Origin: Chitinophaga polysaccharea
GTDB taxonomy: Bacteria > Bacteroidota > Bacteroidia > Chitinophagales > Chitinophagaceae
Reading direction: 5' to 3'
Assembly (NCBI RefSeq): GCF_902150045.1
Contig: NZ_CABFVU010000002.1
Coordinates: 62,001 to 126,000 of the forward strand
DNA length: 64,000 nt
The position numbers and the translations under genes were made by a program. Below are positions 26,461 to 36,543 of the stretch, piece after piece. The stretch's first letter is position 1. Each line of letters opens with the position of its first letter. The notes beneath the pieces were generated by a model, which saw nothing but the letters and a program-made list of their open reading frames with translations, ran no database searches and had not been told where the DNA came from.

Positions 26461-27204
26461 ATGGAGTTCAAATTCTTCTATCATTTCGGAAATTTCCTGC
26501 TCATGCTTAAAGGCATGTTTTCCCGCCCGGAAAACATGAAGATGTACTGGAAGCAATTTATGCAGCAATGTGTGGATATCGGCGTAGGGTCGTTCGGGAT
26601 AGTATTTATTATTTCCCTGTTCATGGGAGGTGTAACTACCCTGCAAACCGCCTATCAGCTGGTAAGCCCTATTATTCCAAAGAGCACCATCGCACAGGTG
26701 GTAAGAGACACTATTATCCTGGAATTTGCGCCAACGCTTACCTGTATTGTACTGGCGGGTGTGATCGGGTCAAAAATAGCCTCGGAACTGGGTAACATGC
26801 GGATATCCGAACAGATTGACGCCCTGGAAATCATGGGTATCAACACCAAGGGATACCTGATTTTGCCTAAAATCCTGGCAGCCGTACTGATGATACCGGT
26901 ACTGGTGGCTATTGCAGGCTTCCTTGGCATATGGGGAGGAAAGGAAGCGGGCGTGTTGTCCGGCATTATCTCCTCCGAGCAGTTTATGCAGGGGCTCCGG
27001 CAGGAATTCAAGGCATACAACGTATTTTTTGCGATGGCCAAATCCTATACTTTCGGGTTTATTATTGCCAGCGTATCTGCTTACTACGGCTATAATGTTA
27101 CCGGCGGCGCACTGGAAATAGGTAAAGCCAGCACTACTGCCGTAGTGGTAAGCTGCGTGCTGATATTATTCATGGACTACGCATTAACGGCCATATTACT
27201 GTAA
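26461..27204 (+). CDS. mlaE: MlaE-family ABC transporter permease
   Basis: This is the inner-membrane permease of an Mla-type phospholipid transport system that keeps outer-membrane lipid asymmetry. The 247-aa protein has five or six hydrophobic segments and the MlaE signatures LQTAYQLV, EFAPTLTCIVLAGVIGSKIA (in part) and the cytoplasmic coupling loop ELGNMRISEQIDALEIMGI. Its start lies 8 nt after a -7 box. The ATPase gene follows after only 2 nt, so the two are translationally coupled. No MCE/MlaD substrate-binding gene follows in this window. Confidence 0.93.
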   Translation: MEFKFFYHFGNFLLMLKGMFSRPENMKMYWKQFMQQCVDIGVGSFGIVFIISLFMGGVTTLQTAYQLVSPIIPKSTIAQVVRDTIILEFAPTLTCIVLAGVIGSKIASELGNMRISEQIDALEIMGINTKGYLILPKILAAVLMIPVLVAIAGFLGIWGGKEAGVLSGIISSEQFMQGLRQEFKAYNVFFAMAKSYTFGFIIASVSAYYGYNVTGGALEIGKASTTAVVVSCVLILFMDYALTAILL

Positions 27205-27206
27205 TC

Positions 27207-28022
27207 ATGATTGAACTGCAAGACATAAGAAAGAGCTTTGGGGATAAGGAAATACTGAAGGGCGTATCAACAATAATGGAACCCGGCAAGGTAAATCTCA
27301 TTATCGGCTCCAGCGGTAGCGGTAAAACCGTGATGATGAAATGCATTGTTGGACTGATGGGCGTAGACGCAGGAAAAGTACTGTATGATAAGCAGGACTT
27401 TACTGCCATGGATGAAAAAGAGAAAAAGGTAATACGCCAGGAAATAGGCATGTTGTTCCAGGGCTCCGCGCTGTTCGACAGTATGACCGTTGAGCAGAAT
27501 GTAATGTTTCCCCTGGAAATGTTCGGTAAAGGTACACTGAAAGAGAAAAAGGCCAGGGTAGCGGAATGTCTCGAAAGAGTACAGTTAAAAGAAGCCGCAA
27601 AAAAATTCCCTGCCGAGATCAGTGGAGGAATGAAGAAAAGGGTAGGGATTGCCCGTGCCATTGTGCTCAACCCGAAATACCTTTTTTGTGATGAGCCCAA
27701 CTCCGGGCTGGACCCGCAAACCTCACTGCTGATCGATAAGCTCATTACGGAGCTTACACAGGAATACAATATCACTACCGTTATTAATACCCATGACATG
27801 AACACTGTAATGGAAAGCGGTGATCATATCGTGTATATGTACCAGGGCCAGAAGCAATGGGAGGGAAGCAATAAGGATATTGTATTCAGCAAGGACCAGA
27901 AATTAAACGACTTCATTTTTGCCTCCGAGTTCCTGCGGGAAGCAAAGGAAATGCGTCAGCTGGAATTATTTAAGGATGGTAAGTGGCGGGAGCAATTGAA
28001 AAAAGAGCAGGGAGAAAAGTAA
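27207..28022 (+). CDS. mlaF: MlaF-like ABC transporter ATPase
   Basis: This is the ATPase partner of the MlaE permease. The 271-aa protein shows Walker A GSSGSGKT, the Q-loop in QEIGMLFQGSALFDSMTVEQN, the signature ISGGMKKRVGIARAI, Walker B YLFCDEPNSGLDP and the H-loop NTHDMNTV. The SGGMKKR signature and ALFDSMTV are typical of MlaF rather than of other importers. It is the last gene of the pair; sucD follows 221 nt downstream with its own promoter. Confidence 0.93.
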   Translation: MIELQDIRKSFGDKEILKGVSTIMEPGKVNLIIGSSGSGKTVMMKCIVGLMGVDAGKVLYDKQDFTAMDEKEKKVIRQEIGMLFQGSALFDSMTVEQNVMFPLEMFGKGTLKEKKARVAECLERVQLKEAAKKFPAEISGGMKKRVGIARAIVLNPKYLFCDEPNSGLDPQTSLLIDKLITELTQEYNITTVINTHDMNTVMESGDHIVYMYQGQKQWEGSNKDIVFSKDQKLNDFIFASEFLREAKEMRQLELFKDGKWREQLKKEQGEK

Positions 28023-28163
28023 CAGATATTTGATTATCAGCAAAAAAGATAATATATAATATACGGATTTGTATTGGCCGGCACTGCCAGCTGCCTGAGT
28101 ACTCCTTATTTACCGCCAATTATTTTCCCAACCAATTGGTAGCTTTATCTTAAAGGCACTAAA

Positions 28164-28194
28164 TTGCAGAATTAGGGAAATCGGCTTATTTTTG
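28164..28194 (+). promoter_or_regulatory. Promoter of sucD (TTG-N20-TATTTTTG)
   Basis: TTG at 28164-28166 and TATTTTTG at 28187-28194 are separated by 20 nt, an excellent match to the consensus. The leader to the ATG at 28244 would be about 44 nt. Confidence 0.75.
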
Positions 28195-28243
28195 CCGTCC
28201 AGAAGAATCAGACATATAATATTAAACCAATAAAACAAGCGCG

Positions 28244-29131
28244 ATGAGTGTTTTAGTTAATAAGGATAGCAAAGTGATTGTTCAGGGATTTACCGGTACA
28301 GAAGGTACTTTCCACGCTACACAGATGATTGAATACGGTACCCAGGTAGTGGGTGGTGTTACACCTGGTAAAGGCGGCACTACACACCTGGAGCGCCCGG
28401 TATTCAACACAGTAGCCGATGCGGTAAAGGCAACCGGTGCAGATGTTTCTATCATTTTTGTACCTCCTGCATTTGCAGCCGACGCAATCATGGAAGCTAC
28501 CGAAGCGGGTATTGCCCTGGTAGTATGTATCACAGAAGGTATTCCTGTACAGGATATGATCAAGGCAAAGAATTTCCTGCAGGGTACAACTACCCGCCTC
28601 ATCGGACCAAACTGCCCTGGTGTTATCACTGCAGATGAAGCTAAAGTAGGTATCATGCCTGGCTTTATCTTCAAAAAGGGTAAGATCGGTATTGTTTCCA
28701 AATCCGGAACTTTAACTTATGAAGCTGCCGACCAGGTGGCGAAAGCCGGTTTAGGCGTTTCTACCGCTATCGGTATTGGTGGAGATCCTATTATCGGTAC
28801 ACCTACCAAAGACGCTGTGGAACTGCTGATGAACGATCCTGAAACTGAAGGCATCATCATGATCGGTGAAATTGGCGGTAGCATGGAAGCTGATGCAGCC
28901 AAATGGATCAAGGAAAATGGCACCAAGCCTGTAGTTGGTTTCATTGCTGGTCAGACTGCGCCTCCGGGACGCCGTATGGGTCACGCCGGAGCTATCATTG
29001 GCGGCGCTGAAGATACCGCTGCCGCGAAAATGAAGATCATGGCGGAATGTGGGGTTCACGTTGTGGAAAGCCCTGCCAACATTGGTAAAACAATGGCGGA
29101 AGTATTAAGTAAAACAGCAGCCCTGGCATAA
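28244..29131 (+). CDS. sucD: Succinyl-CoA synthetase alpha subunit
   Basis: SucD with SucC interconverts succinyl-CoA and succinate with nucleotide phosphorylation in the TCA cycle. The 295-aa protein has the CoA-binding Rossmann domain first ([25 protein letters not shown]) and the ligase domain second, with the phospho-histidine His247 in [12 protein letters not shown], one residue from the E. coli position. IGPNCPG and [11 protein letters not shown] are further family signatures. sucC is not adjacent, as often seen in Bacteroidota. The gene is flanked by its own promoter and terminator. Confidence 0.96.
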   Translation: MSVLVNKDSKVIVQGFTGTEGTFHATQMIEYGTQVVGGVTPGKGGTTHLERPVFNTVADAVKATGADVSIIFVPPAFAADAIMEATEAGIALVVCITEGIPVQDMIKAKNFLQGTTTRLIGPNCPGVITADEAKVGIMPGFIFKKGKIGIVSKSGTLTYEAADQVAKAGLGVSTAIGIGGDPIIGTPTKDAVELLMNDPETEGIIMIGEIGGSMEADAAKWIKENGTKPVVGFIAGQTAPPGRRMGHAGAIIGGAEDTAAAKMKIMAECGVHVVESPANIGKTMAEVLSKTAALA

Positions 29132-29153
29132 TTATCTGCCGGTAAAAATATAT

Positions 29154-29199
29154 AAGGTGAAAAGTGAGGAGATTTATTCCAACACTTTTCACCTTTTTT
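29154..29199 (+). terminator. Rho-independent terminator of sucD
   Basis: A perfect 13-bp stem, AAGGTGAAAAGTG / CACTTTTCACCTT, with a 16-nt loop is followed by a T run, about 20 nt after the sucD stop. Confidence 0.9.
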
Positions 29200-29278
29200 G
29201 TTCCCCTTTATGGAAACCACGACTGTACTGGCATCCTCATCAGTAAAAGAAGTAACTTACTGTAAATAACGATCCTAT

Positions 29279-32200
29279 ATGCGTTTATTCATCGGAATAT
29301 TCATTGTTTTAATCATTAGCAGCAATAAGATAATGGCCCAGTTCAATTACGATAACTCCTGGAAGAAGATCACCGCACTGGAAGAAAAGGGATTACCCAA
29401 ATCAGCCCTGGAGGTAGTCAACGATATTTATGCACAGGCTGTAAAAGATAAAATACCCGCTCAGCAGATCAAAGCGCTCATTTACCAGATGAAGTACAAT
29501 GCGGAGATCAATGACAGCAGTACCCTCCAGAACCTGCAGAAAATAGAAAAACAGACCGCTGCTGCCACCGGCCCTCAAAAAGCCATCCTGCAAAGCATCA
29601 GGGCGGAAATGCTGTACCGGTATTTTCAATACAACCGGTACAGGTTTTATAACCGTACTGCCATTGCAGGCGATGAAGGAACGGATGTAACTACCTGGGG
29701 GGCCGACCGGCTGCACCAGGAAATTACAGCCGCTTACCAAGCTTCCCTGTTTAACCGGGAAATGCTGGAGAAAACAAGTCTCACTGCATTTGACCCGATT
29801 ATTGTTAAAGAAAATACCCGGCAGCTACGGCCAACCCTGTACGATTTACTGGCCCACCGCGCCCTGGAGTATTTTAAATCGGGAGAAGCTGCTATCACCA
29901 ATCCTGCTAACCAGTTTGAGCTTACCGACCCGGCAGCCTTTGCGCCTGCCGCTACCTTTGCCGCACACCGCTTTACCAGTTCCGACAGCACTTCCCTGCA
30001 ATACCACGCCCTGCTGATCCTGCAGGAACTGACCCGTTTGCATGCCGGCGATAAGGCAGCGTTACTGGATGTTGATGTGGAAAGGATAAGCTGGATAAAC
30101 CAGGTGGCCGTTATGGAGAATAAGGATGCCCTTTACCTCCAGGCGCTGGATCAGGCGGTACTGGCTTACACAGGCGAAAAAGAGGTAACGGTTGTAATGC
30201 AGATGCAGGCTGCTTACTATATGCAGAAAGCAAATGCAGGTGATGATGCCAAAGGGGATAATATGAAGAAGGCAAAAGCTATCTGCGAAAAAGCAGTAGC
30301 GCTGGCCCCGGCATCCGCCGGAGGGGTAGCCTGTGCTTATATGTTGGATGAGATCAATGAACAATCCCTGGAACTGGTAACAGAATCAGTAAATGTTCCT
30401 GAGCTGCCATTCAGAACCCTGGTAAGATATAAGAATATTAACAAGATCTACCTGCGCATCTTTAAAATAGACGACACCTTCCTGAAGCTGTTACGCAAAG
30501 CGCAGAATAATTACCGCGACCAGGCAAATACCTACTGGCAGCTGATGCTGTCGCGCCCCGCGATGAAATCCTGGGAACAGGCCCTGCCCGATCCGCAGGA
30601 TTATATCACCCATAAAGCAGAAATTAAAATAGATGCCCTGCCGGCAGGGCATTACATGCTGTTATCCAGCGCCGATCCGGCGTTTAAGATGAAAAATAAC
30701 CCAATGGCCATGCAAATGACCTGGGTATCAAATATCAGTTACCTGGAAAACGGGGATGCTTATTATGCCCTTCATCGCACTACCGGGAAGCCGCTGGGAG
30801 GTATTGATCTCCAGGTACTGCGGAATAAGAACAACAATTCAGATGAATGGATACTGGTGGAAAAACTAACTACCGGTAAAGATGGCGGCGTAAAACCTGC
30901 GCCCATGAAACAAAATAACAACCTGCGCCTGTATTGGAAGAATGGGCAGGATGAATTATACATAGATACACACCGGTATTATTATACCAACAATGAACGG
31001 GAACAGGAGCCTAAGCCACAAACTTTCCTGTTTGCCGACAGGAGCATTTACCGCCCTGGTCAGACCATCTATTTTAAAGGAATTGTTTTAAAGAAACGGA
31101 TCAATGAAACCGGCAGCGATGTGCTCACGAACTATAAAGCTACCCTATCATTGTACGACGCCAATGGCGATAAGGCTGATTCCATCAGCATAACTACTAA
31201 CGAATATGGCGCTTATTCCGGGAAGTTTGCATTGCCGGAAGGCCGTATGAACGGGGGTTACAGCCTGAGAGATGAAACAGGAAACGGTTACCTGGCCTTC
31301 CAGGTGGAAGAATACAAACGCCCTAAATTTTATGTACAGTTCGATACCATAAAAAGCACTTATCGTATAGGAGATACCGTTACTGCCAATGCCAAAGCCC
31401 TGGCCTTTGCCGGGAATAACATAGATGGCGCAAAAGTTACCTACCGGGTGGAGCGGAGAGTGAGATACCCTTACCCCTGGTTATTTTATAAGATAGCTGT
31501 TCCATACGGATCTTCCAGGGAAATTAGTCATGGCGAAACCACTACAGACGCCAACGGCGCTTTCCTGGTAAAGTTCCCGGCACTTAGCGATAAATCAGTA
31601 GACCCGGCTACCAAACCGGTATTTACTTACGTGGTGCACGCCGATGTAACAGATCTGAACGGTGAGACCCGCAGTGGCAGCCAAACTATCAGCGTGGGCT
31701 ACCAGTCTATGGAAATTGTGGTGAACGCACCCGATCGCCTGCAGCAGGAAGATTTTAAAACGCTGAAGATCTACTCCCGCAACCTGAACGGAGGCTTTGA
31801 GCCTGCCAGTCTTACTATAGCCGTGAAACCGCTTACGCCTAACAAACGCCTGCTGCGTCCCCGCTATTGGGAAGCGCCTGATCAGTTTGTAATGGATGAA
31901 GCCAGTTACGTACAGGCGTTCCCGGTAGATATCTATAAAAATGAAGATGATCGCAGGAACTGGCCCCGCCAGGCAGCAGTGATCCGGGAAACCATTGCCG
32001 GTGATCCTGAAGGGAAAGTGACATTGGACACCAGGAAGCTGGCCCCGGGATTCTATGAGCTGGAGGTAAGTACAAAAGACAGGAACAATGAATCCGTTGT
32101 ACAGAAAACGACTTTTGAATTAATTGATGACCATCCCAAAGCGCTGCCGGCGCCGGTTTATTTATGGAGCTATCCTGCCGCCGTTACTGTATCACCGGGG

Positions 32201-35200
32201 AAAACCGCTACTATCCTGCTGGGTTCTGCCGCCGGTAATATTCACCTGATCCAGACAAAGAGAACAGCGACAACCAAAGAGATCGTTTCTTCGCTTGAGT
32301 TCTCCGGTATAAAGCAACTTGATTTCCCTGTAACGGAAAACGAGCGGGGGAATATAGCGCTGGCGCATGTATTTGTAAAGGATAACCGGGTATTTACCGC
32401 GGGGCCAGTAATAACTGTGGCCTGGGATAACAAGGATCTGCAAATAAAGCTGGGCACCCATCGTGATAAATTATTACCAGGAGAAAAAGAAAAATGGACG
32501 GCGCAGATCTCCGGTTATAAAAATGAAAAAGTAGCCGCCGAAATGCTGGCATCTATGTATGATGCCTCCCTTGATGAATTTTTACCGCATCAATGGTATA
32601 AGCCTTCTATCTATCCATATGTATATAATCTTCTTACGTTTAATGGCCGGGAGAATTTTAAGATGGATGTGTCTGCAGGGCTTTATGATCCCGAAAGGAA
32701 ACCGCATGCTGCAGATGAAAAAAGATATGAAACACTGAACCTGTTCGATTGGAATATGGGTGACGGCTACGGAGGCGGAGGCCGGGTGGGAGTCGCAAGA
32801 AGGTATAAAGCGTCTGCTGCAAACGCAGGTAATCAACCTGTTCTGCAGGAAATGGCCATGGCTCCCGCGCCGGCAGCTATAGCTGATGACAGAATTACTG
32901 AACAAGTCATTGCTAGCAAGGCCGGTGGCGAACAAGCTCCGGCAGATGAAAAAGAACCTGCAACACCTTCCATCCGTAAAAACTTCCAGGAAACGGCTTT
33001 CTTCTTCCCGGACCTTCACACCGATAAAGACGGTAACATCACCTTTGAATTCACCGTTCCGGAAGCGCTTACCAAATGGAACTTCCAGGGCCTCGCTCAT
33101 ACGAAAGACCTGGCCTTTGGTTATGCCAGCGCCAGCATTGTAACACAAAAAGTGCTGATGGTGCAGCCTAACACGCCACGGTTTGTGCGGGAGGGAGATA
33201 AAATGGAGTTCACTGCCAAGGTGAGCAACCTATCGGACTCCCAGCTGATAGGCCAGGCACACCTGGAATTGCTGGATGCTACTACAATGCAGCCGGTAGA
33301 CGGATGGTTCCAGAATATTTTCCCGTTACAGCATTTCACTGCCCAGGCAGGACAGAGCACCGTGGTGAGCTTCCCGATCCAGATACCGCACGGGTTCCAG
33401 AGCGCCCTGATCTACCGGGTTACCGCACAGGCAGGGAATTTCAGCGATGGAGAAGAAAATGCATTACCGGTGTTAACCAACCGGATGCTGGTAACAGAAT
33501 CGCTGCCATTACCGGTTCGTGGCGATGGCAAACATGATTTTACTTTTGATAAATTATTGCACAGCGATTCTTCACAAACTATCGTACAACATGGTGTTAC
33601 CGTTGAATATACCAGCAACCCGGCCTGGTATGCGGTTCAGGCGCTGCCTTACCTCATGGAATTTCCGTACGAATGCGCTGAGCAGGTGTTTAACCGCTAT
33701 TATGCCAACGCATTGGCCACCCATATTACCAATACTGCGCCAGGGTTAAAAACCATTTTCGATAAATGGAAGATCACAGATACAGCAGCATTGGAAAGCA
33801 ACCTGGCGAAAAATGAAGAGCTGAAATCGGTATTGCTGCAGCAAACCCCCTGGGTGCTGGAGGCAAAGGATGAAGCGCAGCAGAAAAAGAATATTGCCCT
33901 GCTGTTCGATCTGCAACGGATGCAGAAGGAGAGGAAGTCGGCGTTGAACAAGCTAACTGCCCAGCAGTTGCCGGATGGCGCGTTTCCATGGTTTACCGGT
34001 ATGTGGAAAGACAGGTTCCTCACACAGTATATCGTAGCCGGTTTGGGCCATTTACAGCAGCTTACCGGGGAGAAAGATCCTGCCGCTACTGCAATGGCAA
34101 TGAAAGCGATCGATTACCTGGATAAGGAACTGGATGAAGATTATTACAGGCTGGTGAAAACAAAGGCCAATATGAAAGAACAGCAGATTGGCCAGGTGCA
34201 GATCCACTACCTGTACGCCCGCAGCTTCTTCGATAAACCGGTGCCTGCTGCCATGAAGAAATCATTTGATTTTTACTATGCACAGCAACAAAAATACTGG
34301 TCAAAACAAAGCCGCTACGCACAGGGAATGATAGCCTTATCGCAGTTTAAAAAGAATGACCAGGTAACGCCGGCGGCTATACTGAAATCACTGAAAGAGA
34401 ATGCCATGAACAGCAAAGAAATGGGTATGTACTGGAAAGATGTAACCGGTGGTTACAACTGGTACCAGGCGCCTGTTGAAACGCAGTCGCTGCTGATAGA
34501 AGCCTTCCAGGTAGCAGGCAAGGATGCCGCCGCCGTGGCAGATATGAAAACCTGGTTGTTAAAGAATAAGCAAACCAATAACTGGCATACCACCAAAGCC
34601 ACTGCAGACGCCTGCTATGCTATGCTGCTACAGGGCGATGACTGGCTGGCCGCTTCTCCCGAAGTATCCGTACAACTTGGAAATACCCCGGTGAAGCCTG
34701 TTGCCAAAGAAGCAGGCACCGGTTATTTTAAGGAAAAAATAGCCGCTAAAGCAGTGAAACCGGATATGGGCAATATCAGTGTAACTGTGAGTGGCAGCAA
34801 GGGGCAGCCATCCTGGGGAGCCGTGTACTGGCAATACTTTGAAGACCTGGATAAAATTACCGCTGCAGCTACACCACTGGTGCTGGAAAAAGAGCTGTTT
34901 AAAGAGGTGAATAGCAACAAAGGACCGGTGCTCACAAAAATCAATGAAGGCAATGAGCTGAAAGTTGGCGACAAAGTGAAAGTGAGGATAGTGCTGCGGG
35001 CCGACAGGCAGATGGAATACATTCACCTGAAAGACATGCGGGCAGCTTGTTTTGAGCCAACCAATGTGATCAGCAGCAGCAAATGGCAGGATGGATTAAG
35101 CTACTATGAAAGCACCCGGGACGCTTCTACAGATTTCTTTTTCAGTTATCTGCCAAAAGGAACCTATGTGTTTGAATACACGCTGTTTGTTACTCATCAG

Positions 35201-35296
35201 GGTAAATTCTCCAATGGTATCAGTACCGCCCAGTGTATGTATGCGCCTGAGTTTTCAGCACATAGCAGCGGGCTTAATGTAAAAGTGACTGAATAA
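29279..35296 (+). CDS. Bacterial alpha-2-macroglobulin family protein, 2005 aa
   Basis: Proteins of this family are large periplasmic or surface protease traps. A Sec signal peptide ends at about residue 20 (NKIMAQ). A helical/TPR-like N-terminal region of about 350 residues precedes the macroglobulin domains; the MG2 signature FADRSIYRPGQTIYFKG is at about 580. A flexible bait-like region rich in Ala, Pro and Glu lies around 1180-1240, followed by the A2M signature NFQETAFFFPDL. The thioester motif is intact as YECAEQ (Cys1466, Glu1468, Gln1469), within the alpha-helical thioester domain (QLPDGAFPWF, YIVAGLGHL). The last 250 residues form the C-terminal beta domains. No pbpC lies beside it, unlike in enterobacteria. 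Neighbours give no further hint. Confidence 0.9.
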   Translation: MRLFIGIFIVLIISSNKIMAQFNYDNSWKKITALEEKGLPKSALEVVNDIYAQAVKDKIPAQQIKALIYQMKYNAEINDSSTLQNLQKIEKQTAAATGPQKAILQSIRAEMLYRYFQYNRYRFYNRTAIAGDEGTDVTTWGADRLHQEITAAYQASLFNREMLEKTSLTAFDPIIVKENTRQLRPTLYDLLAHRALEYFKSGEAAITNPANQFELTDPAAFAPAATFAAHRFTSSDSTSLQYHALLILQELTRLHAGDKAALLDVDVERISWINQVAVMENKDALYLQALDQAVLAYTGEKEVTVVMQMQAAYYMQKANAGDDAKGDNMKKAKAICEKAVALAPASAGGVACAYMLDEINEQSLELVTESVNVPELPFRTLVRYKNINKIYLRIFKIDDTFLKLLRKAQNNYRDQANTYWQLMLSRPAMKSWEQALPDPQDYITHKAEIKIDALPAGHYMLLSSADPAFKMKNNPMAMQMTWVSNISYLENGDAYYALHRTTGKPLGGIDLQVLRNKNNNSDEWILVEKLTTGKDGGVKPAPMKQNNNLRLYWKNGQDELYIDTHRYYYTNNEREQEPKPQTFLFADRSIYRPGQTIYFKGIVLKKRINETGSDVLTNYKATLSLYDANGDKADSISITTNEYGAYSGKFALPEGRMNGGYSLRDETGNGYLAFQVEEYKRPKFYVQFDTIKSTYRIGDTVTANAKALAFAGNNIDGAKVTYRVERRVRYPYPWLFYKIAVPYGSSREISHGETTTDANGAFLVKFPALSDKSVDPATKPVFTYVVHADVTDLNGETRSGSQTISVGYQSMEIVVNAPDRLQQEDFKTLKIYSRNLNGGFEPASLTIAVKPLTPNKRLLRPRYWEAPDQFVMDEASYVQAFPVDIYKNEDDRRNWPRQAAVIRETIAGDPEGKVTLDTRKLAPGFYELEVSTKDRNNESVVQKTTFELIDDHPKALPAPVYLWSYPAAVTVSPGKTATILLGSAAGNIHLIQTKRTATTKEIVSSLEFSGIKQLDFPVTENERGNIALAHVFVKDNRVFTAGPVITVAWDNKDLQIKLGTHRDKLLPGEKEKWTAQISGYKNEKVAAEMLASMYDASLDEFLPHQWYKPSIYPYVYNLLTFNGRENFKMDVSAGLYDPERKPHAADEKRYETLNLFDWNMGDGYGGGGRVGVARRYKASAANAGNQPVLQEMAMAPAPAAIADDRITEQVIASKAGGEQAPADEKEPATPSIRKNFQETAFFFPDLHTDKDGNITFEFTVPEALTKWNFQGLAHTKDLAFGYASASIVTQKVLMVQPNTPRFVREGDKMEFTAKVSNLSDSQLIGQAHLELLDATTMQPVDGWFQNIFPLQHFTAQAGQSTVVSFPIQIPHGFQSALIYRVTAQAGNFSDGEENALPVLTNRMLVTESLPLPVRGDGKHDFTFDKLLHSDSSQTIVQHGVTVEYTSNPAWYAVQALPYLMEFPYECAEQVFNRYYANALATHITNTAPGLKTIFDKWKITDTAALESNLAKNEELKSVLLQQTPWVLEAKDEAQQKKNIALLFDLQRMQKERKSALNKLTAQQLPDGAFPWFTGMWKDRFLTQYIVAGLGHLQQLTGEKDPAATAMAMKAIDYLDKELDEDYYRLVKTKANMKEQQIGQVQIHYLYARSFFDKPVPAAMKKSFDFYYAQQQKYWSKQSRYAQGMIALSQFKKNDQVTPAAILKSLKENAMNSKEMGMYWKDVTGGYNWYQAPVETQSLLIEAFQVAGKDAAAVADMKTWLLKNKQTNNWHTTKATADACYAMLLQGDDWLAASPEVSVQLGNTPVKPVAKEAGTGYFKEKIAAKAVKPDMGNISVTVSGSKGQPSWGAVYWQYFEDLDKITAAATPLVLEKELFKEVNSNKGPVLTKINEGNELKVGDKVKVRIVLRADRQMEYIHLKDMRAACFEPTNVISSSKWQDGLSYYESTRDASTDFFFSYLPKGTYVFEYTLFVTHQGKFSNGISTAQCMYAPEFSAHSSGLNVKVTE

Positions 35297-35316
35297 AATT
35301 GTGATATAGTTTGTAA

Positions 35317-35347
35317 AGGGCTGATGGATATCCTTCAGCCCTTTTTT
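35317..35347 (+). terminator. Terminator of the alpha-2-macroglobulin gene
   Basis: The stem AAGGGCTGA / TTCAGCCCTT is followed by a T run. It includes the ATG at 35324, which is one reason to reject that codon as the start of the next gene. Confidence 0.85.
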
Positions 35348-35352
35348 ATTGT

Positions 35353-35360
35353 TATTTTTG
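35353..35360 (+). promoter_or_regulatory. -7 box (TATTTTTG) of the DAO-type gene, leaderless layout
   Basis: The box ends 5 nt before the ATG at 35366, just behind the preceding terminator. Confidence 0.45.
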
Positions 35361-35365
35361 AGGGC

Positions 35366-36415
35366 ATGAGGAACGCAGATTACGTTATTGTAGGACAGGG
35401 AATAGCAGGTACCATGTTAAGCTGGTTCCTGTTGCAGGCAGGCAAAAAAGTAATTGTTATAGATGACGGCAAACCCAACAGCGCATCCAGGGTAGCGGCT
35501 GGGATCATTAACCCTGTGTCTGGCCGCAGATTTGAACCGGCCTGGATGTATGATACTATTTACCCGTTTGCCAAAATCACCTATGAGCAGCTATCGGCCC
35601 TGTTGCAGGTGCCGGTTTTTACAGAACGGGAACTGTGGACGGTTTTTCCATCGATGCAGATGAGGGAAGCTTTTCTGAATAAAACTACCGGTAATGAATA
35701 TACGCAGCTGCCCGCTGTCATGAAATATGCCGCTTTCCTGGATCAGCCTTACGGCGCGGCTATTGTACGTGGCGCTACGGTAAACCTCCGTTCGCTTTTG
35801 CCGGCTTATCGCCGTTACTTACAGGACCAGGATGCCCTGGTGGAAGTCCACCTGGATATTGAATACCTGGAGATCAGGGAGAATGAGGTAGTTTATGGAG
35901 ATATATCTGCCGCTAAAATTATTTTCTGTGATGGAGCGGGTACCCGGGGGCTTCCTTTTTTTAAGGAGATAAAGTTTTTGCCTAATAAGGGAGAAGTGTT
36001 GCTGGTGAAGATACCTGGACTGGAAACCGGGGATATTATCAAGAAGGGGATCACGCTGGTACCGCAGGACAATGGGTTATTCTGGGCAGGATCTTCTTTC
36101 GTGTGGGATTATGAAGACGACCTGCCTACTTTAAAGCAGCGGGAAATATTGGAAAAAAGCCTCCGCCAGCTGTTGAAAGTGCCGTATGAAATAGTGGATC
36201 AGCTTTCGGCGGTGAGGCCATCCGGGAACGACCGTCGCCCTATAGCCGGTTTCCACCCCCAACTACCGCCTGTAGGGCTTTTTAACGGGCTGGGAACAAA
36301 AGGATGTTCGCTTGCTCCCTTTATGGCAGCGCATTTCAGGGATGTACTTCTTGCCAATGCACCGCTGATGCCGGAAATAGACCTCAAACGATATTTTAAC
36401 ATACACCGGGCATAA
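35366..36415 (+). CDS. DAO-family FAD-dependent oxidoreductase
   Basis: This is a glycine/D-amino-acid-oxidase-like flavoenzyme of unassigned substrate. The dinucleotide-binding fold starts at once: DYVIVGQGIAGTMLSWFL followed by VIVIDDGK. SRVAAGIINPVSGRRFEPAW is the family's second motif, and near the C-terminus AVRPSGNDRRPIAGFHP and LFNGLGTKGCSLAPFMA form the FAD-contact region. Numbered from 35366 the protein is 349 aa. An upstream in-frame ATG at 35324 lies within the preceding terminator hairpin and upstream of the -7 box, so I reject it. The C-terminal domain of MnmC has the same fold, but the tRNA methyltransferase half is absent. Confidence 0.88.
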   Translation: MRNADYVIVGQGIAGTMLSWFLLQAGKKVIVIDDGKPNSASRVAAGIINPVSGRRFEPAWMYDTIYPFAKITYEQLSALLQVPVFTERELWTVFPSMQMREAFLNKTTGNEYTQLPAVMKYAAFLDQPYGAAIVRGATVNLRSLLPAYRRYLQDQDALVEVHLDIEYLEIRENEVVYGDISAAKIIFCDGAGTRGLPFFKEIKFLPNKGEVLLVKIPGLETGDIIKKGITLVPQDNGLFWAGSSFVWDYEDDLPTLKQREILEKSLRQLLKVPYEIVDQLSAVRPSGNDRRPIAGFHPQLPPVGLFNGLGTKGCSLAPFMAAHFRDVLLANAPLMPEIDLKRYFNIHRA

Positions 36416-36433
36416 AATGCCCGATTCAAACCG

Positions 36434-36441
36434 TATCTTTG
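36434..36441 (+). promoter_or_regulatory. -7 box (TATCTTTG) of aspS
   Basis: This TAnnTTTG match lies about 100 nt before the aspS ATG. No -33 box is seen. The leader would be about 95 nt; I do not see a T-box or other known riboswitch in it. Confidence 0.45.
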
Positions 36442-36543
36442 CCCCCCTTATGGGCATAAGTGAACAACTGGAGAGTGGTCGCCAATTGATGCCTGCTTAT
36501 CCCGTAATGCAACCATAAAACTAACTAAATCAACTATTTACGC

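Noticed and set aside
36434..36543. T-box or other riboswitch in the aspS leader
   Set aside because: The leader is only about 95 nt and lacks a recognisable T-box motif or terminator/antiterminator pair.
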